Assembly: GCF_019799925.1 (NCBI RefSeq)
Contig: NZ_JABGCG010000005.1
Span: 1-64,000, forward strand
DNA from: Blastococcus sp. CPCC 205250
GTDB taxonomy: Bacteria; Actinomycetota; Actinomycetes; Mycobacteriales; Geodermatophilaceae
Reading direction: 5' to 3'
Length of the DNA: 64,000 nt
The notes beneath the pieces were generated by a model that saw only the letters and a program-made list of their open reading frames with translations, did not search any database and had not been told where the DNA came from. Positions 1 to 6,903 of the stretch are shown piece by piece. Position numbers and translations under genes: made by a program. Position 1 is the first letter of the stretch, and every line of letters starts with the position of its first letter.

Positions 1-267
1 AAAGCCGTCGAACTGCGCGACGAGCACTGCGTGTTCGCCGGCTGCGAAGCCCCCCGCTGGTTCTGCGACGTCCACCACCTCGTCGAGTGGGCCCGCGGCG
101 GCCAGACGTCGGTCGACAACTCCGCGCTGCTGTGCGAACGCCACCACACCAAGGTCCACCACGGGTTCCGCGTCGAACGCGACGACACCGCCCCACCGGG
201 GCGGCGATGGCGCACCTACCGACCCGACGGCACCGAGATCGTCATCCACCCACCACTGCGTGCCTGA
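1..267 (+). CDS. HNH endonuclease, C-terminal part (5' end outside window)
   Basis: The frame is open from base 1 to the TGA at 265-267, so only the last 88 residues are present. It contains the zinc/HNH core: CVFAGC, then DVHHLVEW, GGxTSxDN, LLCERHH and KVHHGF. This is the C-terminal HNH nuclease module of the DUF222/13E12-type proteins that occur in many copies in actinomycete genomes. The motif is seen directly; the DUF222 N-terminal half is inferred because it would lie upstream. Target and biological role are unknown for this family. Confidence 0.85.
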   Translation, partial: KAVELRDEHCVFAGCEAPRWFCDVHHLVEWARGGQTSVDNSALLCERHHTKVHHGFRVERDDTAPPGRRWRTYRPDGTEIVIHPPLRA

Positions 268-336
268 CCGCGAACGACACCGCCCACCGCTGCCAGCAGG
301 GTGCGGGTGGGCGGCGCGCTCGAACGGGCGCGGGGG

Positions 337-471
337 TCAGACGTTGCTGTCGCGGTCCTCGGGCTTCTTCGACGTCTCGATCTCGGTCTCGGTGAGCGGG
401 GCGTCGCTCGCCTCGTCCGCCCCACCGCGCTCGACGGGGGTCTCGGACCGGTCCTGACCGGGCTCGCTCAT
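337..471 (-). CDS. Very small acidic hypothetical protein (44 aa)
   Basis: An ATG at 471 preceded by GGAG seven bases upstream opens a 44-residue frame ending in TGA at 337. The product is hydrophilic, rich in Glu, Asp, Ser and Thr, and ends EDRDSNV. There are no membrane segments, cysteines or recognisable motifs, and it is probably disordered. It lies 81 bases downstream of the PIG-L gene at 553 on the same strand. The good ribosome site supports translation; no function can be assigned. Confidence 0.5.
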   Translation of the reverse strand: MSEPGQDRSETPVERGGADEASDAPLTETEIETSKKPEDRDSNV

Positions 472-552
472 GGGTGCTCCTCCTGGCTCGACGTGCGTGC
501 CCGGCGCCCCTACCCCGGTGCTGCGCCCGATCCACCTGCGCGGATCAGGCGG

Positions 553-1275
553 TCAGGCGGTCCCGGCGGGTACCGCGGGCGTGAGCTGCCAGGCGGCCGG
601 CATCGCCACGTCGATGCCGCCCTGCACCGGCGAGAGGTCCAGCACGAGCCGGGTGGGCTGGAACGCCTCGGCGTAACCGATGCGCGCCTGGGCGCCCCAG
701 TGGCGGGCCGAGGCGACGACCGCGTCGGGCTCGACCATCGCCGACATCTCCACCTGGGTGGCGTGCGCGGCCAGCGCGGCGACCTTGCCGGTCAGGTGCG
801 CGGTCACGTCGACGAAGACGGTCGGCGTGAACGACAGCGTCGACGGGCTCTGGTAGTGCAGCACCCGCGGCAGCCGGCGGGCGGCGCCCTGCGTCGCCGA
901 CGCGACGGCGCGGTGGTCCTGGTGGCTGTCGTCGGGCGCGTGCACGTAGACGAGGTCGGCGCGGGTGGCGCGCAGGACCCGCTCGATCAGCCGCACGGTG
1001 GCCGAGTCCGGCACGACCTCGCAGTCCCGGAGGCCGCCCCAGACCAGGCGTGCGCCGATCATCGCGGCGGCCTGCTCCTGCTCGGCGCGCCGGCCGGCAC
1101 CGCGTGCTCCGTCGCCGGGGCCGTTCTCCCCACCGGTGACGACCAGCATGGTCACGCTGTCCCCGGCTGCCACGTGCGCCAGCAGAGCGCCTCCGCAGCC
1201 GAGCTCGATGTCGTCGGGGTGCGCGCCGATGGCCAGGACGCTGCGTCCTGCGTTCCCCGTACCCGTGCCGTCCAT
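553..1275 (-). CDS. PIG-L/LmbE family deacetylase, paralogue 1
   Basis: A 240-residue protein with the two zinc-binding signatures of the PIG-L (LmbE) N-acetyl-sugar deacetylase family: AHPDD (His19, Asp22) after a hydrophobic strand, and SHQDH (His118, His121). Family members hydrolyse N-acetyl groups from GlcNAc-type sugars (MshB, Mca, GPI pathway enzymes). The length is shorter than MshB or Mca, so it is probably not the mycothiol enzyme. The ATG at 1275 has GGGAGG about ten bases upstream. It is strongly similar over its whole length to the next gene (1419-2111), so the two are tandem paralogues. A terminator-like hairpin at 1361-1398 separates them, suggesting separate transcription. The substrate is unknown. 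Confidence 0.88.
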   Translation of the reverse strand: MDGTGTGNAGRSVLAIGAHPDDIELGCGGALLAHVAAGDSVTMLVVTGGENGPGDGARGAGRRAEQEQAAAMIGARLVWGGLRDCEVVPDSATVRLIERVLRATRADLVYVHAPDDSHQDHRAVASATQGAARRLPRVLHYQSPSTLSFTPTVFVDVTAHLTGKVAALAAHATQVEMSAMVEPDAVVASARHWGAQARIGYAEAFQPTRLVLDLSPVQGGIDVAMPAAWQLTPAVPAGTA

Positions 1276-1360
1276 GGCTCGGTGTCCTCCCGTTCCGCCG
1301 GCGGGGTCCCCCCGCCCGTCACGACTCCATCGGCCGGACATCCGGTTGCCTGCAACACAA

Positions 1361-1398
1361 CGGCCCGGGTCTCCCCCTGAGGAGGGAGACCCGGGCCG
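1361..1398 (-). terminator. Strong hairpin between the two PIG-L genes
   Basis: A perfect 15-bp stem (1361-1375 with 1384-1398) closes an 8-base loop, starting 21 bases downstream of the stop codon of the gene at 1419-2111. There is no U tract, as is usual in very GC-rich actinomycetes. It would end transcription of the upstream pair before the second PIG-L gene. Confidence 0.75.
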
Positions 1399-1418
1399 TG
1401 AGGTGCTCGGGTCCGTGC

Positions 1419-2111
1419 TCACCCGGCCAGGCGGGCGGCCGGGACCAGCCGGTGGACGGCGGGCAGGTCCTCGGCCCGGCGCCGGGGCACGGGTGCCAGG
1501 TCCATGACCATGCGCGTGGGCGCGAACGCCTCCGCGTACCCGATGCGGGCCTGCGCACCCCAGTGCCGGGCCGAGGCCATGACGGCGTCGGGCTCGACCA
1601 TCGGCGACAGCTCGACCTGCGACGCGTGCGCGCCGAGGGCCTGGAGCTTGCCGGTGAGGTGCGCGGTCACGTCGACGTACACGGTCGGGGTGAACGACAG
1701 GGTCGACGGGCTCTGGTAGTGCAGCACCCGCGACAGCCGCCGGGCCGCACCCTGCGTCGCCGAGGCGATGGCGCGGTGGTCCTGGTGGCTGTCGTCGGGT
1801 GCGTGCACGTAGACCACGTCGGCGGCGGTCTCGGCCAGGACCCGCTCGATGACCGCGACCGTGGTGGCGTCGGCGGCCAGCGCGCAGTCGTGCATCCCGC
1901 CCCAGACCAGCCGGGCGCCCAGGGTGCGGGCGGCCGCCTCCTGCTCGAGCCGGCGGACGAGGACCTGGTCCGGGTCCCCGGGACCGCTCTCCCCGCCGGT
2001 CATCACGAGCATGGTGACGGTGTCCCCCGCCGCCGCATGGGCCAGCAGCGTGGCGCCGCAGCCCAGCTCGACGTCGTCGGGATGGGCCCCGATCGCCAGG
2101 ACGCTGCGCAT
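1419..2111 (-). CDS. PIG-L/LmbE family deacetylase, paralogue 2
   Basis: A 230-residue PIG-L deacetylase with AHPDD (His10, Asp13) and SHQDH (His109, His112) at the same spacing as the paralogue at 553-1275. The shared blocks LVWGG, YVHAPDDSHQDHRA, QGAARRL, VLHYQSPSTLSFTPT and ARHWGAQARIGYAEAF show a tandem duplication with divergence mainly in loops and at the C-terminus. The ATG at 2111 lies five bases after the TGA of the secreted-protein gene upstream, with no good Shine-Dalgarno of its own, so it is probably translated by coupling. It presumably removes an acetyl group from an amino sugar, but the substrate is not evident. Confidence 0.88.
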   Translation of the reverse strand: MRSVLAIGAHPDDVELGCGATLLAHAAAGDTVTMLVMTGGESGPGDPDQVLVRRLEQEAAARTLGARLVWGGMHDCALAADATTVAVIERVLAETAADVVYVHAPDDSHQDHRAIASATQGAARRLSRVLHYQSPSTLSFTPTVYVDVTAHLTGKLQALGAHASQVELSPMVEPDAVMASARHWGAQARIGYAEAFAPTRMVMDLAPVPRRRAEDLPAVHRLVPAARLAG

Positions 2112-2116
2112 ACCGG

Positions 2117-2683
2117 TCAGGCCGGACCGGCGGACGGCGCGGTGCCCAGGCGGGCGATCCGGCGACGGAAGCGGACCAGCACGGCCGCCCCGAAGACACC
2201 GGCCGCGCCGAGCGCCACCGCCGTGCCGGTGCCGTTGCCGTCGGCCGGGAGCACGGTGGTCGGCGGGCAGACCGTCGCGTACTGCACGTAGTACGAGTAC
2301 TGGAGCGTCGTGCCGTTCAGGACCCAGCGGGCGTTCTGGTAGAAGATCTCGGCGTGCGTGAGGCGCACGGTCCAGGCGCCGTGCACGGTGCCGTTGGCGA
2401 ACTGCTTGGGCTGCTGGCCCTGCAGTCGGGTCGGGTAGACCTGGTTCGCCGTCCCGTAGTTGTGGATCTGCTGGCGGCCGGTCGTGTTGGTGTAGCCGAG
2501 GACGACCCAGTACGTGCCGTCGCCGTTGTCCCGGTAGCAGTCGACGATCGGCGCGACCGTGCCCGTCGCCGACGCGGTGCCCGGGGTGAAGATCATCGTC
2601 AGCGCCGCGATCACCCCGATCGCGCCGAGCCGCGCGAGGCGCGCGCCGATGCGCGAGCCGGTCCTCCTGCTGGTGCCTGCCAT
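2117..2683 (-). CDS. Secreted protein with LPADG-type C-terminal anchor signal
   Basis: A 188-residue protein. A Sec signal peptide (basic residues, hydrophobic stretch near 20-33, ASA cleavage site near 38) is followed by an approximately 100-residue domain rich in Tyr, Asn and Gln (TYWVVLGYTN, GTANQVYP, YSYYVQY). The C-terminus is tripartite: LPADG at about 145-149, a hydrophobic helix, then RFRRR. That layout fits a cell-wall sorting signal with LPxTG changed to LPADG, or an exosortase-type tail; which one cannot be decided here. The ATG at 2683 has GAGGGA seven bases upstream; the longer alternative start at 2719 is less likely because it lengthens the signal region. It is followed by the PIG-L gene with five bases between. 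The domain was not recognised. Confidence 0.75.
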   Translation of the reverse strand: MAGTSRRTGSRIGARLARLGAIGVIAALTMIFTPGTASATGTVAPIVDCYRDNGDGTYWVVLGYTNTTGRQQIHNYGTANQVYPTRLQGQQPKQFANGTVHGAWTVRLTHAEIFYQNARWVLNGTTLQYSYYVQYATVCPPTTVLPADGNGTGTAVALGAAGVFGAAVLVRFRRRIARLGTAPSAGPA

Positions 2684-2793
2684 GGCGTCGTCCCTCGTGC
2701 TCCGGAGCGGCCTTCCCACTCCACCCGGGTGGGATCGGCCGGTCCGGCTCCCGACTGGAGGGTCCGGGCGCCGGGATCACCCCATCGAGGGAC

Positions 2794-3510
2794 TCAGGCG
2801 GGGACGGCGGCCTCGCTCAGCAGGTCCAGCGCGAGGGCCACGGCGGCGGGGAAGGAGTCGACGACGGCCTCGGCACGGGGCTCGTCCGGCGCGGAGGCGT
2901 ACTCGCCCTGCCGGATGCGGATCGCCCGCGCGCCCACCGCCGCGGCCACGGCGACGTCCTTGCCGGGCCGGTCCCCGATGACCAGCAGCCGGTCGGCCGG
3001 CACGCCGAGGGTGTCGGCGAGCGCCAGGAGGCCGACCGGGGACGGCTTGCGCGCGGCCCGGCCCCCGAGCGTGTCGGTCACGAGCGCCACCGGGAGCAGC
3101 GGCGACAGACCGGTGGCGGCGAGCTTGGCGGCCTGGATGACCGGGTTGCCGTCGGTGAGGCAGGCCAGCGGGGCCGCGGCGGCCAGGGCGGCCAGCCCCT
3201 CCGGCACCCCCGGGTACGTCGGCAGGGCGGCCGGCTCGTGCCGGGTGAAGGCGGCGACCAGCGCCGGCACCAGCGCGGGCAGGTCACCGGCCGGCACCCC
3301 GGCGGCCAGCAGGGCCCGGTCGACGGTGCCGCCGGCGTCGGAGCCGGCCGCCAGCTCGTGCACGAGGGCGGCGTGCACCCGGTCGCCGTCCAGCCCGGCC
3401 GCGGTGGCGGCGGTCCCGACCGCGAGCGCGGCGCCGGCCAGGTACTCGGCCTGCGGGTACAGCGTGTCGTCCAGGTCGACGACGACCCCCAGCGGCGGCG
3501 TGGTCACCAC
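2794..3510 (-). CDS. HAD-superfamily hydrolase
   Basis: A 238-residue HAD phosphatase. Motif I is DLDDTLYP (nucleophile Asp12, acid Asp14), motif II is the Thr of CLTDGN, motif III is the Lys of ARKPSP, and motif IV is IGDRPGKDV. It dephosphorylates a small phosphorylated metabolite, often a sugar phosphate, in the cytoplasm. It is the last gene of the five-gene operon starting at 8354 and overlaps the epimerase stop codon. GTG at 3507 would give the usual four-base overlap; GTG at 3510 adds one residue. A sugar-phosphate substrate made by the operon is plausible but is only inferred. Confidence 0.85.
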   Translation of the reverse strand: MVTTPPLGVVVDLDDTLYPQAEYLAGAALAVGTAATAAGLDGDRVHAALVHELAAGSDAGGTVDRALLAAGVPAGDLPALVPALVAAFTRHEPAALPTYPGVPEGLAALAAAAPLACLTDGNPVIQAAKLAATGLSPLLPVALVTDTLGGRAARKPSPVGLLALADTLGVPADRLLVIGDRPGKDVAVAAAVGARAIRIRQGEYASAPDEPRAEAVVDSFPAAVALALDLLSEAAVPA

Positions 3511-4655
3511 GGGAGCCGGCCGTCGGTGAAGTCGGGCTCGTCGATGGCCAGCAGGGCGTCGGTCGCCGGGTCGGCGAGGATCGCGGCGACCTGCGGCCCC
3601 GTCGTCCCGTCCCCGTAGAGGCAGGGCAGGGCGGCGGCGTGGGCCTGGGCCTCCGGCGTCGTGTGCCGCGCGGCGGCGGCGAGGACGGCCTCGGCGGCGG
3701 AGTCGTCGGCGAGGCCCGCGAGCGTCGTGGTGCCGGCCTCCACGCCCTCCCAGCGCGGGGTGGACCCGCGCAGGACGACGACGGGCACGCCCAGGTAGGA
3801 CGCCTCCTCCTGGATCCCGCCGGAGTCGGTGACCGCGAGCCGCGCCGACGCGAGCGCGGCGAGCAGCTCGTCGTAGCCGATCGGGCCGCTGAGCGCGATC
3901 GCCGGGTGGTCGAGCTCGGCGTCCAGCCCGGTGGCGGCCAGCCGCCCGGCGGTGCGCGGGTGCACCGGGAAGGTCACCGGCCCGACCTGCTCGGCCAGCG
4001 ACCGGACGACGCCGACGAGGCGCTTGAGCCGCACCGGGTCGTCGACGTTCGTGGGCCTGTGCGCCGTCACGAGGACCCCGCTGCGCTCGGCCACCGGCAC
4101 GGCCTGCACGCCGCGGGCCACCAGGGTGTCGACGACGGGGTTGCCGACGACGAACACCCGCTCGGCGGGCACGCCCTCGGCGGCGAGGAAGGCGGCGGCG
4201 CGGCGCGTCGGGGCCAGGTGCAGGGCGGCGACCGCCGCGGCCACCCGCCGGTTGACCTCCTCGACGCTGCGCGGGTTCAGGCTGCGCAGCCCGGCCTCGA
4301 GGTGGGCGAACGGCACCCCGGCGCCGCGCGCGGCCAGGGCGTACGCCGGCACGGTGTTGGTGTCGCCCAGCGCGAGGACGACGTCCGGCGCGAACCGCGC
4401 CACCGCACGGGCGGCGTCGGCGTACAGCGCGCCGAGCCGGCTCGCGGGCGAGTCGGTCGGCAGCGTGAAGCGGTGCGTCGGGGTCAGGCCGAGGGTCTGC
4501 TGCAGCTCCCCGGCCAGGGCCGGGTCGGTGTGCTGACCGGTGTCGACGACGTCGACCCGGTGCCCGGCGGCGGTCAGCGCGGCGACGACCGGGGCGAGCT
4601 TGACGACCTCGGGCCGGGTGCCGAACGGCACGAGGACGGAGCGGACGCGGCTCAT
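3504..4655 (-). CDS. wecB: UDP-N-acetylglucosamine 2-epimerase (non-hydrolysing)
   Basis: A 383-residue WecB/MnaA-type epimerase interconverting UDP-GlcNAc and UDP-ManNAc in the cytoplasm, with a GT-B fold. Visible signatures are FGTRPEVVKLAPV near the N-terminus, DTGQHTD, LGDTNT, HLEAGLRS, the EEVNRR region, VTAHRP, DSGGIQEEA and the RGSTPRWE segment. In most family members HLEAGLR is followed by PEExNR; here it is NPRSVEEVNRR, still close. The length is normal. ATGA overlap couples it to the ATP-grasp gene upstream. It would supply UDP-ManNAc for the glycan implied by the GT2 synthase at the head of the operon. The wecB label describes the family, not proof of an enterobacterial-antigen-like pathway. 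Confidence 0.88.
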   Translation of the reverse strand: MSRVRSVLVPFGTRPEVVKLAPVVAALTAAGHRVDVVDTGQHTDPALAGELQQTLGLTPTHRFTLPTDSPASRLGALYADAARAVARFAPDVVLALGDTNTVPAYALAARGAGVPFAHLEAGLRSLNPRSVEEVNRRVAAAVAALHLAPTRRAAAFLAAEGVPAERVFVVGNPVVDTLVARGVQAVPVAERSGVLVTAHRPTNVDDPVRLKRLVGVVRSLAEQVGPVTFPVHPRTAGRLAATGLDAELDHPAIALSGPIGYDELLAALASARLAVTDSGGIQEEASYLGVPVVVLRGSTPRWEGVEAGTTTLAGLADDSAAEAVLAAAARHTTPEAQAHAAALPCLYGDGTTGPQVAAILADPATDALLAIDEPDFTDGRLPW

Positions 4656-5701
4656 GCCCACACCGCCACGGACTCGCTGGGGTCGGCCACGGGGCTGCCG
4701 TCGTCGGCGGTGAACACCTCGGCGAAGTAGCGCCGCATGCTCACCCCGGGGGTGAACCACAGGTGCGGCAGCTGCCGGTCGGGCTCGCGGATGCCGGTCA
4801 GGTAGGCGCTCACGACGTCGGCGCCCGCGGCGAGGGTCAGCGGGAGGCCGCCGGAGAAGCGGGGGTTGATCTCGACCACCGTCGCGGTGCCGTCGGCGGC
4901 GACGAAGCCCTGCACGTTGGCCGGCCCGGTGAGCCGTACGGCCTCGAGGGCACCGATGACGACGTCGGTGACCGCGGGCGAGTCGAAGGTGCTGCCCTTG
5001 ACCGAGATGCCGGCCTTGGTCTCCTCGCGCCACCGCGGGACGACGGTCACGACCTCGCCGTCGCGCCGCACCAGTGCGTCGGCGGTGAACTCCCGGCCGG
5101 AGAGCCGGGTCTGCACGATCAGCGACGGGTCGGCGCGCATGGCCTCGACCACGGCGGAGCGGGAGTCCAGCAGCGCGACACCGCGGCTGCCCCGGCCGGC
5201 GCGCGGCTTGACCACCCACGGCCCGCGCACGTCGGCCAGGCCGGCGGGGGTGTCGGTGGTCGCCGGGTGCGGGACCCCGGCGCCGCGCATCGCGCGGGCG
5301 AAGGCCGACTTGTCGCAGCAGATCTCGACGGCCTCCGGGTCGGCCAGCCACGTCGCCACGCCGGCGGCGGCGAGGCGGTCGGCGCCGGCGGACAGCGCGG
5401 GCAGCTCCTCGGCCACCGTGCCGATCAGCGCGTCGACGCCGTGCGACACCGCCGCCCCGATCAGGGCGTCGACGAAGTGCACGTGGTCGGCGCGGGGCAG
5501 CAGGACGCCGACGGTCGCCAGGGCGCAACCGGTCGCCGTCGGGTCGGCGTCGGCGGCCACGACGCGGTGGCCCAGGGCCATGAGGCGGCGGATGACCGCG
5601 ATGCCGGCGGGCCCGCCGGCGCCCGTGACGAGCACGGCCGGAGCGGGCGCGGGGGCCGGGGCCACCGGGGGGGACGGCCGGGCGGACAGGGTCGAGGTCA
5701 C
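4652..5701 (-). CDS. ATP-grasp domain protein (carboxylate-amine ligase type)
   Basis: A 349-residue protein. After a Pro/Ala-rich N-terminus comes a Rossmann-like region (LVTGAGGPAGIAVIRRL), then the ATP-grasp fold: CCDKSAF, WVVKPRAGRGSRGV (ATP-binding Lys and Gly-rich loop), VQTRLSGREFTAD, and the Mg/ATP motif VVEINPRFSGGLPL. It resembles carbamoyl-phosphate-synthase-like ligases that join an acyl phosphate to an amine. The GTG at 5701 has AGGAGG seven to eight bases upstream and overlaps the exosortase stop by GTGA. Its position between an exosortase and a sugar-nucleotide epimerase suggests it adds an amino-acid-like group to a glycan precursor. That substrate is a guess. Confidence 0.82.
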   Translation of the reverse strand: MTSTLSARPSPPVAPAPAPAPAVLVTGAGGPAGIAVIRRLMALGHRVVAADADPTATGCALATVGVLLPRADHVHFVDALIGAAVSHGVDALIGTVAEELPALSAGADRLAAAGVATWLADPEAVEICCDKSAFARAMRGAGVPHPATTDTPAGLADVRGPWVVKPRAGRGSRGVALLDSRSAVVEAMRADPSLIVQTRLSGREFTADALVRRDGEVVTVVPRWREETKAGISVKGSTFDSPAVTDVVIGALEAVRLTGPANVQGFVAADGTATVVEINPRFSGGLPLTLAAGADVVSAYLTGIREPDRQLPHLWFTPGVSMRRYFAEVFTADDGSPVADPSESVAVWA

Positions 5702-6903
5702 CGGGACACCTCCTGGTCGTGGGTCGGGGTGGACGGTCGGGCGAAGCTGCGCACGTGGCGGTCGGCGGAGGCGCCGGCCCGCCGGGGCTGGGGCGCCGCC
5801 GGGCGCGGCACCGGGATGCGCGCCACCCGGACGACCGGGAGGCGGCCGGTCGGGAAGGGGTCGGGCTCGGCCGCGGGCATCTCCTCCGCGTCGGTCTCCG
5901 CCGGCCGGGCCAGCAGCCAGCCACGGGCCCACAGCCGCAGGGCGGCCACCCGGTGGTTGGTGATCGGCTCCCACTGGCGGGCCGCGACCGCCAGCGCCAG
6001 GCAGTCGAGGACCACCGGGTCCTCCTCGTAGGTGGCCACCGCGACCAGCGAGGCGGTGTGCGCACCCAGGCCGTCGGCGGCCAGCTCGCGGATGCGGGCC
6101 ATCCGGGCGTCGGTCGGGAGGTGGCCGATGCGGTAGTCGATGCGTCCGCTCTCGCGCCGCGCGGCCAGCCGCCGGGAGAACCACCGCGGGTAGACGTAGC
6201 GGTGCATGAGCCCGGTCAGGGTCGTCCGGCGGCGGCCCGGCGTCGCCGTCGCCTCCACGTCGTCGGTGCGGTAGCCGAGCCCGGGCCGCGCCCAGCTGTC
6301 GGGGCGGCGGGCGGTGTGCCGGCCGTCGACGTCCTGCTCGGCCCGCTCCAGCGTCGGCAGGGTCAGCCACACCATGAGCAGGAAGCCGCCGAGGGTCGCC
6401 ACGAGGTTCCACAGCGTCCCGACCCAGTCGTGGAAGAGCACGAGGGCCGCGTCGCCCCACCACATGCCGGCCAGCGCCGACAGCAGCAGCCGCAGGTGGT
6501 TGAGGACGAGCAGGGCCGCCACCGCGACGGCGAGCCCGCCGAGGGCGTGCAGCTTGCGGCTGCGGAGCACGACGGCGGTGAGCGCGGTCAGGCCCAGCAC
6601 CGACAGGATCGACGAGCACGACGCCGTGACGACGGCGTCGATGACCGTGCCGTCCTCCGGGAAGAGCAGCACGTGCCCGGGCACCACGTCGGAGGCCCGG
6701 CCGGGGTGGATCCAGGAGAGCACCTGGGCCAGGCCGAGCGCCTCGAGCTCCTGCAGGGGGCGCGACAGGTAGCGGAAGCCGACCAGGCAGATCGCCGCGG
6801 CGAGCACCAGGTCCAGCGCGACCGGCAGCAGCCGCCGTCCGCTCCCCCGCCGGATGAGGCCGGGCCGGCGGACGGCGAGAGGTGGCGCGGACGCCGCCGT
6901 CAC
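5698..6903 (-). CDS. Exosortase/archaeosortase-family membrane protein with long C-terminal domain
   Basis: A 401-residue protein. The N-terminal half (about 25-185) is a polytopic membrane domain carrying the exosortase triad in the correct order: Cys96 in VTASCSSI, Arg138 in LNHLRLL and His158 in FHDWVGT. Exosortases are membrane cysteine transpeptidases that cut a C-terminal sorting signal and transfer the protein to a cell-surface acceptor; the triad and spacing are seen, the activity is inferred. Residues 190-401 form a charged, non-membrane extension (RIDYRIGHLP, MARIRELAADGLGAHTASLVAVATYEEDP) that I do not recognise and that standard exosortases lack. GTGA overlaps join it to both neighbours. 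The exosortase subclass could not be assigned. Confidence 0.75.
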   Translation of the reverse strand: MTAASAPPLAVRRPGLIRRGSGRRLLPVALDLVLAAAICLVGFRYLSRPLQELEALGLAQVLSWIHPGRASDVVPGHVLLFPEDGTVIDAVVTASCSSILSVLGLTALTAVVLRSRKLHALGGLAVAVAALLVLNHLRLLLSALAGMWWGDAALVLFHDWVGTLWNLVATLGGFLLMVWLTLPTLERAEQDVDGRHTARRPDSWARPGLGYRTDDVEATATPGRRRTTLTGLMHRYVYPRWFSRRLAARRESGRIDYRIGHLPTDARMARIRELAADGLGAHTASLVAVATYEEDPVVLDCLALAVAARQWEPITNHRVAALRLWARGWLLARPAETDAEEMPAAEPDPFPTGRLPVVRVARIPVPRPAAPQPRRAGASADRHVRSFARPSTPTHDQEVSR

